64,000 bases of DNA from Melieria omissa (lineage: Eukaryota > Arthropoda > Insecta > Diptera > Ulidiidae). Below, in pieces: positions 23,694 through 36,500 of the stretch. The notes below the pieces were generated by a model that had not been told where the DNA came from, did no database searches, and saw only the letters and a program-made list of their open reading frames with translations. Location of the stretch: positions 103,241,729-103,305,728 of the forward strand of contig OZ020267.1 in assembly GCA_963971225.1 (NCBI GenBank), in the 5' to 3' direction. The position numbers and the translations under genes are program-made. The stretch's first letter is position 1, and each line of letters opens with the position of its first letter.

Positions 23694-24484
23694 ATGGTGA
23701 TTAGTAACTTTACTTGGAATCTCATCAATCAGACCTTCGTATTTATGGTGACTGCGGGCATGGCCTACAAATGCGCACAACTCAAGTTTAAGAAAACCGC
23801 CACACATGCCTTCCTTTGCACTTTGGGCGTAAGTATGCAATTTAACACTAATTTTCACTTCAAAATTGATTTCTGTAATTCAAATATCAATTTTAAATTT
23901 CGAACTATTTATTTTGTTTGCAGTTTGTCTGCCTTTGCGCCGAGGGCATGATGGCGCGTCACAGCGGCAATTTGCTAACGCGCGGCCTTCCAGTTGACAC
24001 CAAGACCAATGTACACCTTTGGCTGCAACTGACCGGTGGAGTGTTGGGCATTGTGGGCACTTTACAAAAGTCTGTGGCCAAAGAGCGACATTTTCACACA
24101 TGGCACGGCAAGTTGGGTGAGTTTGTTAACATCATTTGATATTTCATAATTTCAATGTTTTATAATTTGTTAATGTTTGTTTTGCCATTTTCAGGCATTG
24201 CTGCTTGTGGCTTTTTCGTCATTAATTGCCTGTCCGGCATTATGGCTTTGTACCTGCCCACGTATCGGCTGTTTTTTGCGCCTGAGGTTAATGACTTTAT
24301 ACACAATTTTCTGGGCCTCATTACCTTTGTGACGGCCATGGTGGCACAATATTTGGGCTATAGCACTGGTTTCTTTATGCGAAACTTTAAAGAACACGAA
24401 CACTTTTACAAGTATCTGACAATAGCAATAACTGTTTTGACAACTTGGGGCTCATACACAATGTTTGCAAGACGCTTTTTCTAA
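23694..24484 (+). CDS. Cytochrome b561-domain protein, gene 3 (3 exons)
   Basis: Third intact member of the cluster, transcribed opposite to the others. Exons are 23694..23828, 23924..24116 and 24195..24484, with GTAAGT/TTTGCAG and GTGAGT/TTTCAG sites, giving 205 residues: the six-helix core with almost no N-terminal extension. Candidate heme histidines are H38, H76, H106 (HFHTWHGKLG) and H146 (FIHNFLG), spaced 38, 30 and 40 as in genes 1 and 2. The ATG at 23694 is the first after an acceptor at 23642, implying an upstream noncoding exon. Predicted role: transmembrane electron transfer from cytosolic ascorbate, as for the family. The gene ends about 680 bp from the stop of ref(2)P on the other strand. 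Confidence 0.9.
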
Positions 24485-24529
24485 ACTCAAAGTGTAGATA
24501 ATTTATGTAATTGTAAATAATATTAACTC

Positions 24530-24535
24530 AATAAA
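24530..24535 (+). terminator. Poly(A) signal of b561 gene 3
   Basis: AATAAA 46 nt past the TAA stop, a normal distance for a fly gene. Confidence 0.65.
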
Positions 24536-24641
24536 ACAGGTATTAATAGTTTAAGTTAAAAAAATGCTGCAAATGTTTCTATTCCGCTCTGTATGTGATA
24601 AAAGAATAAACACACAAATGATTTTTTGAATTATTTTACTT

Positions 24642-24647
24642 TTTATT
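24642..24647 (-). terminator. Candidate distal poly(A) signal of ref(2)P
   Basis: AATAAA on the minus strand about 520 nt past the ref(2)P stop. Other AT-rich signal variants lie closer, so a shorter 3' UTR is possible. No other gene is seen between here and the stop. Confidence 0.35.
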
Positions 24648-25167
24648 ACGTTTTCGTTTTTATCCCACAACAGTGCATACATAGTTCTACGTATTACGTT
24701 CGAGCGACGCTTATTTGTGTGAATATATAAGGGACATTGAAGTTTTTTGTTTAATATACATATATGCACGACATACCGTCGCAAAATGTTCATAAAATAT
24801 AAAGTAGATAGAATATATGTTGATATTGAAATATGCTTTCTCGTATGAGAAATGTTGTTGAAATTGCGCTTGCTTTCCAAGGGCCATAGTAAAACATACA
24901 AAATGAATGCAAGAAATTCAATTTCAGTTTTATAGAGCATTGTTTGCTAAATGGCGAATATATACACACAGAAAAATTAAATTGGAAAATTATTTACGAA
25001 TATTAGGCGTAACGAATATTGGCTTTCCGCATCTGAAAAGATTACTTGTTGCAAAAACCTGAAATAAAGGGAGAGCAACAACAAAACACACATGCTTAAA
25101 ATCTATATTGAAAGTGATAATTTAAATGTGCCGCTTTTTGTCAGCTTTTTGCTTGCGACTCTGCGCT

Positions 25168-28100
25168 CTATTTATTATGCCGCGCAACACTCATTATGTC
25201 CAATGCCTCCGAGATGTTGCCATTCACAGATTCCAGCAATTGTGTCAACCAAGCGCCCTCATTGCTGAAGCCCATCGCAATCATGGCGTGGACAGCATTG
25301 TTGATTCGTTCATCTGCAAATGGTGTAACGATATATATATGCATTAGATTTAAAATATGAGAATTAAGCTGCAACAAGCGAGTGCGTACCTTTGTGATAA
25401 ACGATAGTAGCGCGTTTCTCTTCGGAGGACTTTGGCTTGGTGCCGTTGTTGCCGGTGGCACTAGTCGACGGTGTTTGTTTTTGTGGTGTTTCAATTTTAT
25501 TTTTTTGTAGCGATTCGGCGGCTTCACGCTTATGTTCCTGTACAATGTGCTCGCGCAAGTCATTGCTAAGCTGTTCAAAATTCACGCTGACGGGACTTGA
25601 AGGTGCTGGTGAAGGTTTGACAGAATTTGTAGCAGATTCTTCCTTGTTTTTGCCGTTGGCGTCTTCCTGCACGATGGTATCGACCGAGCTAGACGATGAA
25701 ATTCCACGTACTCGGATGTCGTTTGGTGTTTGCTTGTCGACCAGCTGCCAATCGTTTTCCTCACTCTGCGAGCGACGACGCGCTGGTGACGGTGACTTAC
25801 TTCCAGTAGCCAACTCTACTGGCGAGTGCTCTTGTTGCTGTGACTCCTGATTTTGAGCTGCGGTTTCCTCTTTTTTCTCAGTAGTTGAATTGTTATCGAA
25901 AGGCTTTGTGCTGTAACTGGACACTCCACTTGAAGACGAGGAGGCAGAGTTCTGACGTTGTGTTTGGTACCCATTTCCCTGGTATGGGCAACTGCTGCCT
26001 GCATCCATATCGCCTACTGGATCAAGCACTTTGGCCACTAGATCACTAAAGTTGGTTAAAATCTGAATACCCGCTTTCATGTATTTGGGATCGATCAGCT
26101 TGGCCAGTTCCTCAATTGTGGGCGAATTTAGCAGCGCATTCATATTATCGGCAGCGGCCGGCTGTGAATTTATATCTTTTTCAAATGCTGCAGGTTTAGC
26201 CTGAAAAAAGTTATTATTAATTGCAATTATAAAAACACCTATTGGGTGTAACTTACAGCTCCTTCTGGTTGTTTTTTTGGTTCGGGTGCAACTACAGCTG
26301 CTGCACCTTCTGGCTGATTGGAAGTAGCATCGACTTTGTTAGTAAAATCAGCAGCTGCGGTGGCGCCAGCTGAATTCATACCGGCGGCAACTTGCTGTGC
26401 CATAGAAGCACTTATCTCAGCCGCTTGTTCCACCACCTTGGCCGCTATCTCAGCAGCCTTGGCAGCCGCCTCGTTTGCCGCTTTGGCTGCCTCGTTTGCG
26501 GCATTTTGTGCACTTGCCTCAGTGCTGGGCCTATTAGAGTTAGTGGCAGCGCTTTTAGCGGCTGCTGCTTCCTGCCTGACGGCGGCGCCGCCCTCAGCAA
26601 AGTCCTGCATGATTTCGTACAAATTGGTGAACAGCCCATTGCGCGACTGGCGGCGATGCTTGCGCTCGTGGTGATGATGACGCGAATGATGCTTATCTGA
26701 GTCGCCGCTGGCCGGTTGTTCGCCCTCACCACTTAGGTCCAAGCTAATGTTAACGCCGTTGTCGCGTTGCTGCATCGGCATGAAGGGGCAGGCGCCTCTC
26801 TTGTCGCGCTTGCTGCGACGGCAAGTGCGTCCGCCCGGACCACTCACCCACGCCTCAACCACATTGGGCGAGTTCTCGCTGGGCATGCGCACCATCATGT
26901 GTTCGGCATGCTTGTGCTGCGCTTCGCAGCGTTGGCACAAGTCATAGTTCGGGCATTGAATGCACTTGTACCGAAAGCCGACAATGGGCGCCAGCTCGCA
27001 GGAATCGCAGGCGACGTTCTCATGTATGACAAAGGCGGCCGGATCGTTGGCGATAGGTAGCGGCGCATTGGTGTCACTTGTACTGGACGTTGGAGTCACA
27101 GTGGAATCTTTTGGTGCCACCTGCAAATGCTGGCGGAAGACAAGCTTAGCCAAGAAGACTTCATAATCGCACTGATTGACAATCTCGATGGTATCGTTGT
27201 CTTCGTCTGAAAAATAACGACAAAGGGAAAATGTTCAAGAACAAAGTTCAAAACAATGCAATAGCGTAGCCAATGAGTATTTCACAATTGTATGCAAATT
27301 AGTGAATTCGTTTTAGCGTATATTTTAAATTTGACAGTCATGGTACGGGAGGTGTTTTCACAAAACGTGTAGATTACATGATATATATACGTGGGGTTTG
27401 CTTCCGACATAAGAATGGTTGCAAATTTTATGTTTTGAATAATTCTGGGACTTTCGAGAAAAACAAACTTCTTTTCATGCATTTGGTAGGTTCTTTTGGA
27501 GATTATAAAAACGACTTTCCATCTTTGAACTTTAAATTGTCTGCAGGTTCAAAGTGACCATTTGAAGGTGTCAGTTATGATACGTGAAAGTGTGTCAATA
27601 TATAAACGCACTGGTGTCACACAAAACAAAGCTGTTTTGCGGCCAAGCGGTTCAAAGTTCTAATAATAGAGAAGCCCGAATTTAGACATCATTTGTTAGT
27701 ATAAGAATTATAACAATTTATTACTATGCCTTTGTTACTAAAGAATGCAACGCTGTGTATACGTCAGTTTACGACGGCAGCAACAGAAGTATACGAACAG
27801 CAAAGTAAAGAGACAAGTGCGAGGAATATTATTATTATTGGGTTTCATTAGCACGTATCGCAATAACAAAACAGCAGATTGCATAGAGTACACAGATCCA
27901 CATAGTATGTATGTGGTATGTACATATGTTCATTAGTAGTGTTTGTGGACAGATGATTCACTGGCAGCGACTGATCGATTTTTTTCTTTTCATGAAAATG
28001 CGATAGACAATTCGGGGAAAAACAAAACATTACCAGATAAGATTGTTTTTGTGTTAATCATCATAAAAAAAGAGATTATTGGTGGCATTTAGAACATTTT

Positions 28101-29106
28101 GCGAGCAACTGCACAAAATTTGCATACATCGCAATATTTTTTAATGATGTTTTTTTCGTTTAAAGTTTTACATGTTGTTAAAAAAAATACTAAGCAGCGG
28201 TGAGTTGCCATGAATCTCTTGAAGAGTTGGCAATTGGACACTCAGCTCATATGGGAGACACTGACAAAACTATTGAAACGTCGAACTGACAAGAAACAGT
28301 AGCTTTTGCATGTAATTTGCTGAGTAACGCATTTCACAAAGTACTCCAGAAGATGATGACTTTTATCTTTTCAAAATACTGGATTAGTTTAGGTAGGTTG
28401 GTAGATGTGACGGCACTCAACGAGCGCACGTAGACCAAAAGGTTAGGTTAGGGCAAGCAGAAGCTGCACTTGTATTTGTTTTGTATTCTGCAATAACTGA
28501 GTTTAATCACACTGCCAACATAGCAGACATTCCAGCTATGATTGAAAACATTCCATGCCTCGTTTGGATGAGTCCTACGAGAATGAACAAGACTCTGTTC
28601 AAAATAGGTTTTGCTGCACTAAATGGGTTTGCGTTGCAACATTGTCACTTCCACTTGCATACCTACCTGTCTACCTGCCCAATCGCTTCTTGAGAAATTG
28701 TAAATCGTTTTATCCTTTATTTGAACCTGTCTAAAATATGCTGCTAGTAATTCTTTAACGTGCTATGCTATTCAACAAAATCGATTGTAAAAGTTGAAAA
28801 TTTTCTGGTTCTACCGGTTTACGAAAATGTCACAGCAAAGATCGACTTTTGATCTCAATGGTTGATCACCTGATTTTTTTTTTTGCTTTTACGGCGAGCT
28901 GCTGCTTCTCGCCCCCCCTTCCACTTAATGCACTCACCTATCCAGTAAATCTTCAATTCGCACTGCGGCAATTTGCGCTCCTCGAAGAGGCACATGGAAA
29001 TCTCTCGCTGCAGCACCGCAAAGATGGGCGACGGCATCTTCAGATAGGCGTTCAGCTTCTGCGGTCCACCATGGTAGGTGATCTTTAAGAACTTTTCTTG
29101 CGACAT
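25168..29106 (-). CDS. ref(2)P: Ref(2)P / sequestosome-1 (p62) autophagy receptor
   Basis: Selective-autophagy receptor that self-assembles, binds ubiquitinated cargo and links it to Atg8; cytosolic bodies. Exons are 28938..29106, 26257..27206, 25390..26200 and 25168..25313, giving 691 residues, somewhat longer than I recall for Drosophila. The PB1 domain spans about residues 3-90, with basic KITYHGG and the acidic OPCA loop [11 protein letters not shown] zinc finger lies at about 117-166 (CDSC, CIQC, CQRC, then histidines). A basic His-rich stretch (about 227-245) and an Ala-rich stretch (about 264-342) follow. An LC3-interacting motif WQLV is at 524-527 behind acidic residues. The C-terminal UBA is at 644-691 ([13 protein letters not shown]). 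The ATG at 29106 is the only start in exon 1. Introns 2 and 3 are 56 and 76 nt; intron 1 (1.7 kb) splits PB1. The named Drosophila gene also affects sigma virus multiplication. Confidence 0.96.
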
Positions 29107-30035
29107 TTTCTTCACTTGGTTTTCTTGCTATTGCTGTTCAAAACTTCCTCAAAATTGTTATACGCTGGCACTTTTATCGTTGTTGAACTATTTCGTCCTT
29201 GAGTATTGCACAATTCGCTTTGCTGTGTTGCAGTTCTAGATTGATTGCGTTGATTGCTTGCTTGTTGGTGTACACAATTCCATTCGCACTATTTGCGGCT
29301 TTTCCTTCTTCACTCGCTTCTTTTGTTCTGCGCTCGGCGATTTTCTTTTGATGTCTGAAATTGATGGCGTCGACGTTATTGCTTTTATATTGCGCAGTTT
29401 GCAATTGTTCAACTGTCGCTGGTGTCCGCTTTCCTCTGACTAAGTTTAGTTCTTTCGTGTATATTCGTGAATATTCTCTTCAATTTCTGCAATTCACTGC
29501 TTTAGTTGTAGTTCTCTTTTCCAGTTTGTCCACATTGAAATTGACAGCCAAACTTCAAAATTTTTGCAACTTCATTCAAACAAGAGGTGCTTACGAAATT
29601 GTTTCGACGCTCAGCTGGTCGCAGGCAGCAATAAAAACAACGAACCGCACCAACAGCCGATGAACACGCATCGAAAAACGAACTGTGTTACGAAAGAGCG
29701 TGCATAGAGGGAATCGACACGAATGACTCGATGCTGACCTGAGGAAAATCGCGCACAGGTGGCAACATTTGGCTTGAACTGGTGTTGCCTTTAGTTTCGC
29801 CATTTTTTTAGTGTACAAATAAAAGGAATATTTAAAATAGAAGAAATTAATCAGATGATGTGTAGGAAATATTTGAATATACTCAAAATTAATTTAAGTT
29901 TATGGAAAAACATACTAAAATTGAGTATTGAAATGTATAAATGATTCTATAGAAAATTGTAAAACCTTTCCAATTAATAGAAAATTATTAGAAAAGAGAT
30001 TCAGGAGTTTGAGAACAGTTCAAGGAATTGTAAAA
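29107..30035. other. 5' UTR and promoter region of ref(2)P
   Basis: Balanced composition up to about 29.8 kb suits a 5' UTR and promoter on the minus strand. I found no clear TATA box or initiator and no exact antioxidant-response element. From 29.8 kb it becomes AT-rich. Confidence 0.4.
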
Positions 30036-31035
30036 TTAACCCGGCATCGGTGTGGTGGGGTATACCATACCCCAGAGGTTATATTTTTGTAAATATTACG
30101 CCTATCAGTTTTTTGTGGGAACTATCGCTTCTAGTAGCTGTTAATAACAGTCCAACCTTATACATTTGCTATCCAAAAACAACTTGAGTTTTACCAGATT
30201 TCAGTCACATCCCGCTAAAGTTCATTGGGGTATGACATACCCCACCACACCAATAACGTAACTTTTTGTGTAAATGATTTTGAATTCAAATTGATTTTTT
30301 TATGGTCTAGTAGTCATCGATTTATTCAAAAACTCACCGTACGGAAACATAAGAGGCAAATACGAACTGTCCAACTGGTACGTGCAAGAAAAGCTCCCAG
30401 TTCAGTATTCGCATTTCGTCGCCGTAGAAAATGAATGTCGTATGTTCCATTGAACTTAATAGCACATACGACAATCGTTTTCATCCTATCACATATTCCA
30501 AAAAATATCATTATTTTTGTACATCATCATGATTCTGTAAATCCCTGAGATAATGCGATGCTGTACCAAAACGTCGTCAGTACAGCACACAATGTTCGGT
30601 TTGTCTGAGAGCAAAAACCTAATACATCTTGCAAAAAATGCGCCAATTTGGAGACCCTGTATTTCGCTACTCTTTCACCGTAGCTACCGAAAATTGTATG
30701 TCACATAACTACATGTATGTCGTTTTTAAAACAGACTATGGTTTTTGGAAAATTATACAATGTAATTTTTTTAAACCCCATTTTATGAAGTCAACCTATA
30801 AATCTCAGTATTTTTCGTTTATTTTTCTTATATTTGTTATTTTCTTTTACAAATTGCTTGCACATGAAATTTTTTTGCATTTACTTACGTAAAATTAAAT
30901 GAAGAATAATATGTAATTGCTATATTTTATATTTGTGTTGTTTCGTGGGGTTGGTGCTATATAAAGTTTTGGGGTATGTCATACCCCACCACACCAATGA
31001 CGTAATTTTTTTTCACCACACCAACGCCGGGTTAA
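30036..31035. mobile_element. TTAA-type element with repeated palindromes
   Basis: A 992-bp element flanked by TTAA. Ends CCCGGCATCGGTGTGGTG and the inverse of CCCGGCGTTGGTGTGGTG. Near both ends are 17-bp palindromes of the type GGGGTATnnCATACCCC plus one base, at 30057, 30227 and 30971, next to CACCACACCAA. These are likely transposase-binding sites. The interior is AT-rich with one open stretch of 69 codons and no recognised transposase. Confidence 0.75.
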
Positions 31036-32314
31036 AGCACAACAGAAATATTGATCTCGCTTTAAGGCTTTGAGTTCTGACAAAATAAACAATGAAATTG
31101 GTTTTTAAGATTCCTTTCTTTCAGAAACCTAGATTTTTAGCATAATAATTTTGCAGCAATGCATTAATTTACATTAATATATAAAAAACAATATTTTTGG
31201 AGCGATTTGTTAACTTGTATCTACAGTACAATAGATATTCATTGATATTTCTTTTATAATATTATAAAAGTTTTATTGTTTATTTTTGCGTTGGTTTGTT
31301 TCATTTTTTTCATGTAATAAATCTTTTTGATTCTCTTTTATATTCTATAGCAAAGACAATTTAAAGCTTTTCTTAAATAGTGCAGATTTTACACAGTAAA
31401 ATTTCAATCATTCTTTGAATTATTTTGTTATATTCAACTAAGTTTAAGAATTCTTTGCTTTTTTTTGGTTTGAGCATCATTTTCGTTTTCTGTATCTGGT
31501 ATACTGAATATTGCTTATGGTAAACGTATATACATACCTGTCTTTTGTCTTTTCAAATCTACATACGTAGCTGCCCAGCAGATTTAGTATTCATTTCCTG
31601 GAATTTTACCTAAACCCAAAGCATAATTATTATGTCTTCTATGGAATATAGTTTCCATATTTTAGTGTAAATATTTGGGATTATTTGTACTTTCACTACA
31701 ATGTTCTACGTCGTTTGGTTTTATGGGATATACAAGTGTACAAGTTTTGTACGCTCCCTGTGAACTTTAAACGCGTTTTCCCGAAAGTCGTATTTTTCTA
31801 ACTTACTTGCACGATTTTAAGAAAAGTTTTTCACGCATCGATTCGATTTCTTTTTTTACTTGCTCAGAAAACATGTCGCTATGATTAGACACGAGCTTTT
31901 GACAAAATATTGTTTGTTTTTTTATATTATAACAGGCAATAAATATTTGAAAAAAAGTGAAAAAATAACTTTTTTTTTTTCAAAAATGTCCACCATTTCG
32001 AGAGATTTTTGAATTTTACAAAAAGCTCGTGTTTAAGTATAGCTGATGTAATATCAATTATAGATAAGTTTCATTTTTTGTTGTAGGTTACGTGGTTGGC
32101 CCAAAACCTTGCAGGGAAATTGATATCAAAATTCTGATGAGGGCAGGTTCAAGGTCATCCCGCACTCGAATCTCGCACTCTTGAAAGATTACGATTAAAT
32201 AAATAAAAAACCAAAAAAGTGAGTGAATATCTTTTTTTGTTCCTTCGTAATAAATTTTGAAAAAAAGGCTCGAAAATCGGGCCGCTACGTAGACGAGCCC
32301 CTTAAGTTGCGAAA
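31036..32314. other. Intergenic AT-rich DNA, no gene seen
   Basis: Homopolymer-rich sequence without recognisable exons. A weak mirrored pair, AAAGCTCGTGTTTAAG near 32.02 kb and CACGAGCTTTTGAC near 31.89 kb, suggests an old inverted repeat. Confidence 0.3.
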
Positions 32315-32635
32315 AACATTTACTCGATTCAGAAATTTCCTTACCCGAACGGTCTTTTTTCTTTGCTCATCTCTAGAAACACAATGATGACGATTTATTG
32401 AATTCAAAAATTTCCTTGGAAACTTACCCGAACAGTCTATTTTCTTTTCTCATCTTTAAAAACATTATGATTATGATGATGATTTATTCAATTCAGAAAT
32501 TTGCTTGAAAACTTACCCGAACGGTCTTTTTTATTTTCTCATCTCTAAAAACCCTATTCTGATTTACTCGATTCAGAACTTTCCTTGAAAACTTACCCGA
32601 ACGGTATTTTCTCTTTGCTCATCTCTAAAAACACT
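32315..32635. repeat. ~84-bp tandem repeat, 4 copies
   Basis: Four units share CTTACCCGAACGGT, then a T-rich run, TTTCTCATCTCTAAAAAC and a GATTCAGAAATTTCCTTG block. ACCCGAAC occurs at 32343, 32426, 32515 and 32595, so the period varies from 80 to 89. Confidence 0.75.
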
Positions 32636-33519
32636 AGTGGCCTAAAAGTAGGCAATACTATTTTCTGTATAGGTGCATCAGTTTGTTTCAAGAAATTTTT
32701 TTGTGTTAGCCACTTTAATAGTTTGTTTTTTTGTCAGTTACTAATTTCTAAGATAACATTGAATAGAAAATTTATATAAAAGAGCAACAAATTGTGAGCT
32801 AGCCAGCTTTCTACAAGTTTGTTTATATTTGCTATTTAGATAACATTTTTTAAGCAAAATTTCATCCACTCGAATTGAGCGAACAGTGATAACGATTTCG
32901 TATGTGAGCTACATTATTTTGCGCATTTTTCGCTTACAACCAATTTACAGCCAAGTTAAGGTTTGACGCGCACCCCACAGCAAAGTTCAGTGACAGTGTT
33001 CAGTTGTTCGACCTTTGTGGCTTGTAATACGGCAATTCTGAATCATTTTGACTAAAGTCAATTTCGCTGCCAATTGAATTCTAAACGCCTGTGGGCAGTG
33101 GCAGTTGCCCAGTTGTTAGAATTCTCAAGTGGCACATTAAATACACACTTCACGTTAGACGCCAAACCGTTGCTGTTGTCGATTGCATGCGGCCAGTCTA
33201 AAATTAATATAGCTTCCCTTCGCTCATGTACCGCGTCGATGGCGATAACATCTCGCTTGCATTTTCAGAAAATTATAAAAAATTCTTTGAATGTTTATTT
33301 CGGATCAGTTGCTCGGCGCTTTTTCCATAGCTTACAACAAACTTTCCTGTGTGCCTGACCATAGCAGCGAATAAATAAAAATATAATAATAACAATAAAA
33401 AGTTTTGCAACAAGTGCGGCATTATTGGTAAAAGTTTATCGCATATGCAGCAAAAGTCGTTGTACTCATAAAAATTAAACGGTTGTGAATGTGCCGCGAC
33501 GTAAACGATAAAAATAATA

Positions 33520-36500
33520 ATGATGTTGCAATTTAAATTAATCAGGTTTGTATGATTGATTGCGGGGGGCGTTGATTTGGTGTTTATAGTAAAAGTGGGA
33601 AAAATTAAATTATATGCATTGCGTTTAAATGCGCCAATGATTTTGTTGGGGAATGGGTAACAAGTGCTTTAGAAAGTTCGTTAACTGGGTCTTCAACGAA
33701 GATGAAAATCATGACTGGATTGCTTATCAATTTAAAAAACATGATTCAAAGACTAAAGAGTCTTCAAAGGAAAGAGAGTAGGGCCTTCAAAGGAAATCAT
33801 ATAAACAGACTTAAATAGTGTAAAGCATCATTAAGAATCTAAGCAAGGAGGAGGAGTAAGTCTTCGAATAGTGAATAGTGTTGGCAAATATTGGGCGTCG
33901 CTAGGGATCCCTACAATATTCGAAAGTCCTTCTCTGCTGGCTGTGTAAATACTCTGGACCGATAGAAAATAAGCTCGTAAATGAGATCTCAAGATGGGGT
34001 GGAAAATCTTAAACTTCTACTGCCTGCCAGATTCTTAATGACTAAAAACCAACCACTCATCGTAGACCTCTGCTTCTGCAAAATCGCTTCCCGGCATTGC
34101 ATTGTGGGGTCGACTTTGGTCTCAGTTTGACCTCAGTCCTCCGCTACCTTTTCATACAGTCGTTCTATCGTCATTAGTTCTGAAGCGGTCGACTGGTCAA
34201 CTACTGTTCAGTTCGTTTTTGTTTCTGAAATCTAGTGGATTAGGGTCTGTGGTGTTCGTCCGTCAGAGCCGGTCCGTCAGGTGGCTTCGTTATTATTGGT
34301 AGCAGTAAAAAACTAAATGTTCCGCATCTTCATTTGTATTATGGCTGAAGTCACGGTAAAGGTCGGTGCAAGTAGACCAGTGGTGTACGCAGGATTTTGT
34401 TTCGGGGGGGTTTTGAGAACTTTGAAATAGAATAAAATTTAGATGTATAAATCTACAGACTGAGATCCAAAACATTTATGTTTTTCATACCTGACATATT
34501 TTGGACCTGAAAGTTAAAACTAGAAAATTTAGTAAAAACTTGGTAAAAAGGAGACAATTTTTCTCTTTCATTTGGTAGCCAAATCTTCATCACTGCACAA
34601 CCGCAAATATTAAAAAAAATATATTTGAAATGTATGTGTCCTTAAAATTTTAACGTTTTTTAAAAAGGATTTTGGGTCAGAAACTGAAAAACTTATGATA
34701 CTATACCAGGTTGCTATAAATGACCTCTAGTTTCACGCCTATATCAACATTAGGAAGGGTCTCGGCAAAAAAAAATTTTTTTTTCGCACGGTGTAATAAG
34801 TTTAAAGTTAGTGTTTTCACTCAGTGCATTATAACTTTGTCATTTCTCTTTCGATTATATTTATGTTATTTGCAAAAATAATATATCTTTCATCTCAAAT
34901 TTTAAAACCAAAGGAGATATTTTTTTTTATCTAAAATAAAAAATCGAAAAATTATGATTTTCACCGTCAGTAACTTCCCCAAATCTCATCTAATTTGGAA
35001 AGGCACTAGGTATATCTTTGGAAAGGCAAAGGTATTATCTTCCGACGACAGACAGCTTGTGTTAGTCGGATGATTCGTTTACGAGATATGCGCTTATAAC
35101 TGAAACAACAGGGGAAAAACAGTTTTTTCGAAGATTTTTCGAAAACGCTTCTTACAAAAATGTTTAGATTTTCAATTTCGTGTTCAGCGGCCCAAAGTTA
35201 GTCTAGAAAACACTTTTATTTTTAGGTGAATTTTTTTTTGTCGAGTAGTGTTATTGATGATTGCATATTGATGATTGAATTTATATGCGACGGTTATAAA
35301 TTAAATTTCTGTAATAACTTAAAGATATTTCGGGGGGTGGGGTTTAAACCCCAAAACCCTGTGTGCGCCACTGCAGTAGACCAAACCCGTTTCGGGACTA
35401 CTACAATTATTCAGATCTTATGACCCACGAAAAATATTTTAATAACAAATATAAACTATATATTTCCGAAAATTCAGGTGATTTCAGATTTTTCTTTCGT
35501 GTTTTTGAAAAATACCACTGCCGCATATATCGATTGCTGTGGTCAAAGCTTTCCATGAAGAACACCAGGTACATCTCTGACCGAAGTTTTTAGACTTAAA
35601 CTTTACTACTAGATTTACAACTCTCGATATATGCAAGTTTTTACACTAATTACACTCCAACTGGTATTGGAAGCATTGCCAATTCATCTAAAACCTTTAA
35701 AGTTTTAAAATTTTCGTTTGAAAATCTTTCCATGTTACAGCAACGCCACCCAGTGTGAGTCATAAACGTAATCGATTCAAGTATTGCTTCATTCTGGAAT
35801 GTTTTCACTCTATTAGTATTGTTTTTTTATTTCTAATTTATTTTAAAACGTGTTAGCAATTTTGTGCGCTATTATTTTCATTTGATTCAGTCAATAAATT
35901 ACGGGCGTTCACCATTTATGGCCAAAATGAAATCAGTCCAAAAACGGTTGCGCTTTATTGATTTCAAATTACGTCAAATCATTTAAAATCTACAATGTTA
36001 ATTAAATGTTTAGAATAAACAACAAAAGCTTCAAATACAAAGTCCAAATTGGTGTATATGGCAATAAAAGTAAACAAAGAGATTACAAAAAAAATGCAAA
36101 ACAAAAGGAATGTAAAGCAAAAAAATATACAAAAATAAAAAAAAATGTTAGCATATTTTAGATAATGAGAACAATGAACTCTTTGCAAAAAATTTCGCAA
36201 TATTTGCACGAATTAGTTTGAGGAGTGGCTGTTGATTTTTTGTTTGGATTGCACACGTTTGCATTTGGAATGAGGAAGATTTTTTTGTAAACAATTTGAT
36301 TTTGTGGGGTTTTGTTTGAGGTGATTACGCGAATTTCTTTTGACTGCCGGAAAGTGGCACCAACACGCAATTGTTGGTGCGTATAAAAGACTCTTTGAGG
36401 CAATTTTATACGTTTCTGTCTTCATTGAAACTATTTAAATGCGATCATTGTTTATGGTAAATGCGCGAAATTGCTTTGCATAATTGTTGTTATTTATTGT

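Noticed and set aside
24551..24940. 129-codon minus-strand frame
   Set aside because: It lies in the likely ref(2)P 3' UTR, is low complexity and has no recognisable domain.
25437..26700. Long plus-strand open frames over ref(2)P
   Set aside because: They are antisense shadows of the ref(2)P exons, produced by codon bias and the Ala-rich segment; the minus strand has domains and splice sites.
29720..29745. Antioxidant-response element upstream of ref(2)P
   Set aside because: TGACTCGATGC does not match the RTGACnnnGC consensus; the spacing is off by two.
32315..32635. CRISPR-like array
   Set aside because: The unit length varies, the spacers are themselves repeats and the genome is an insect's; it is a minisatellite.
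32986..33005. Core promoter of the ADAMTS-like gene (two TTCAGT initiators)
   Set aside because: No TATA box or downstream element at the right spacing; TCAGT is common by chance.
33074..33358. 94-codon plus-strand frame upstream of the ADAMTS-like start
   Set aside because: It has no ATG at its 5' end and no homology; probably 5' leader or promoter-proximal DNA.
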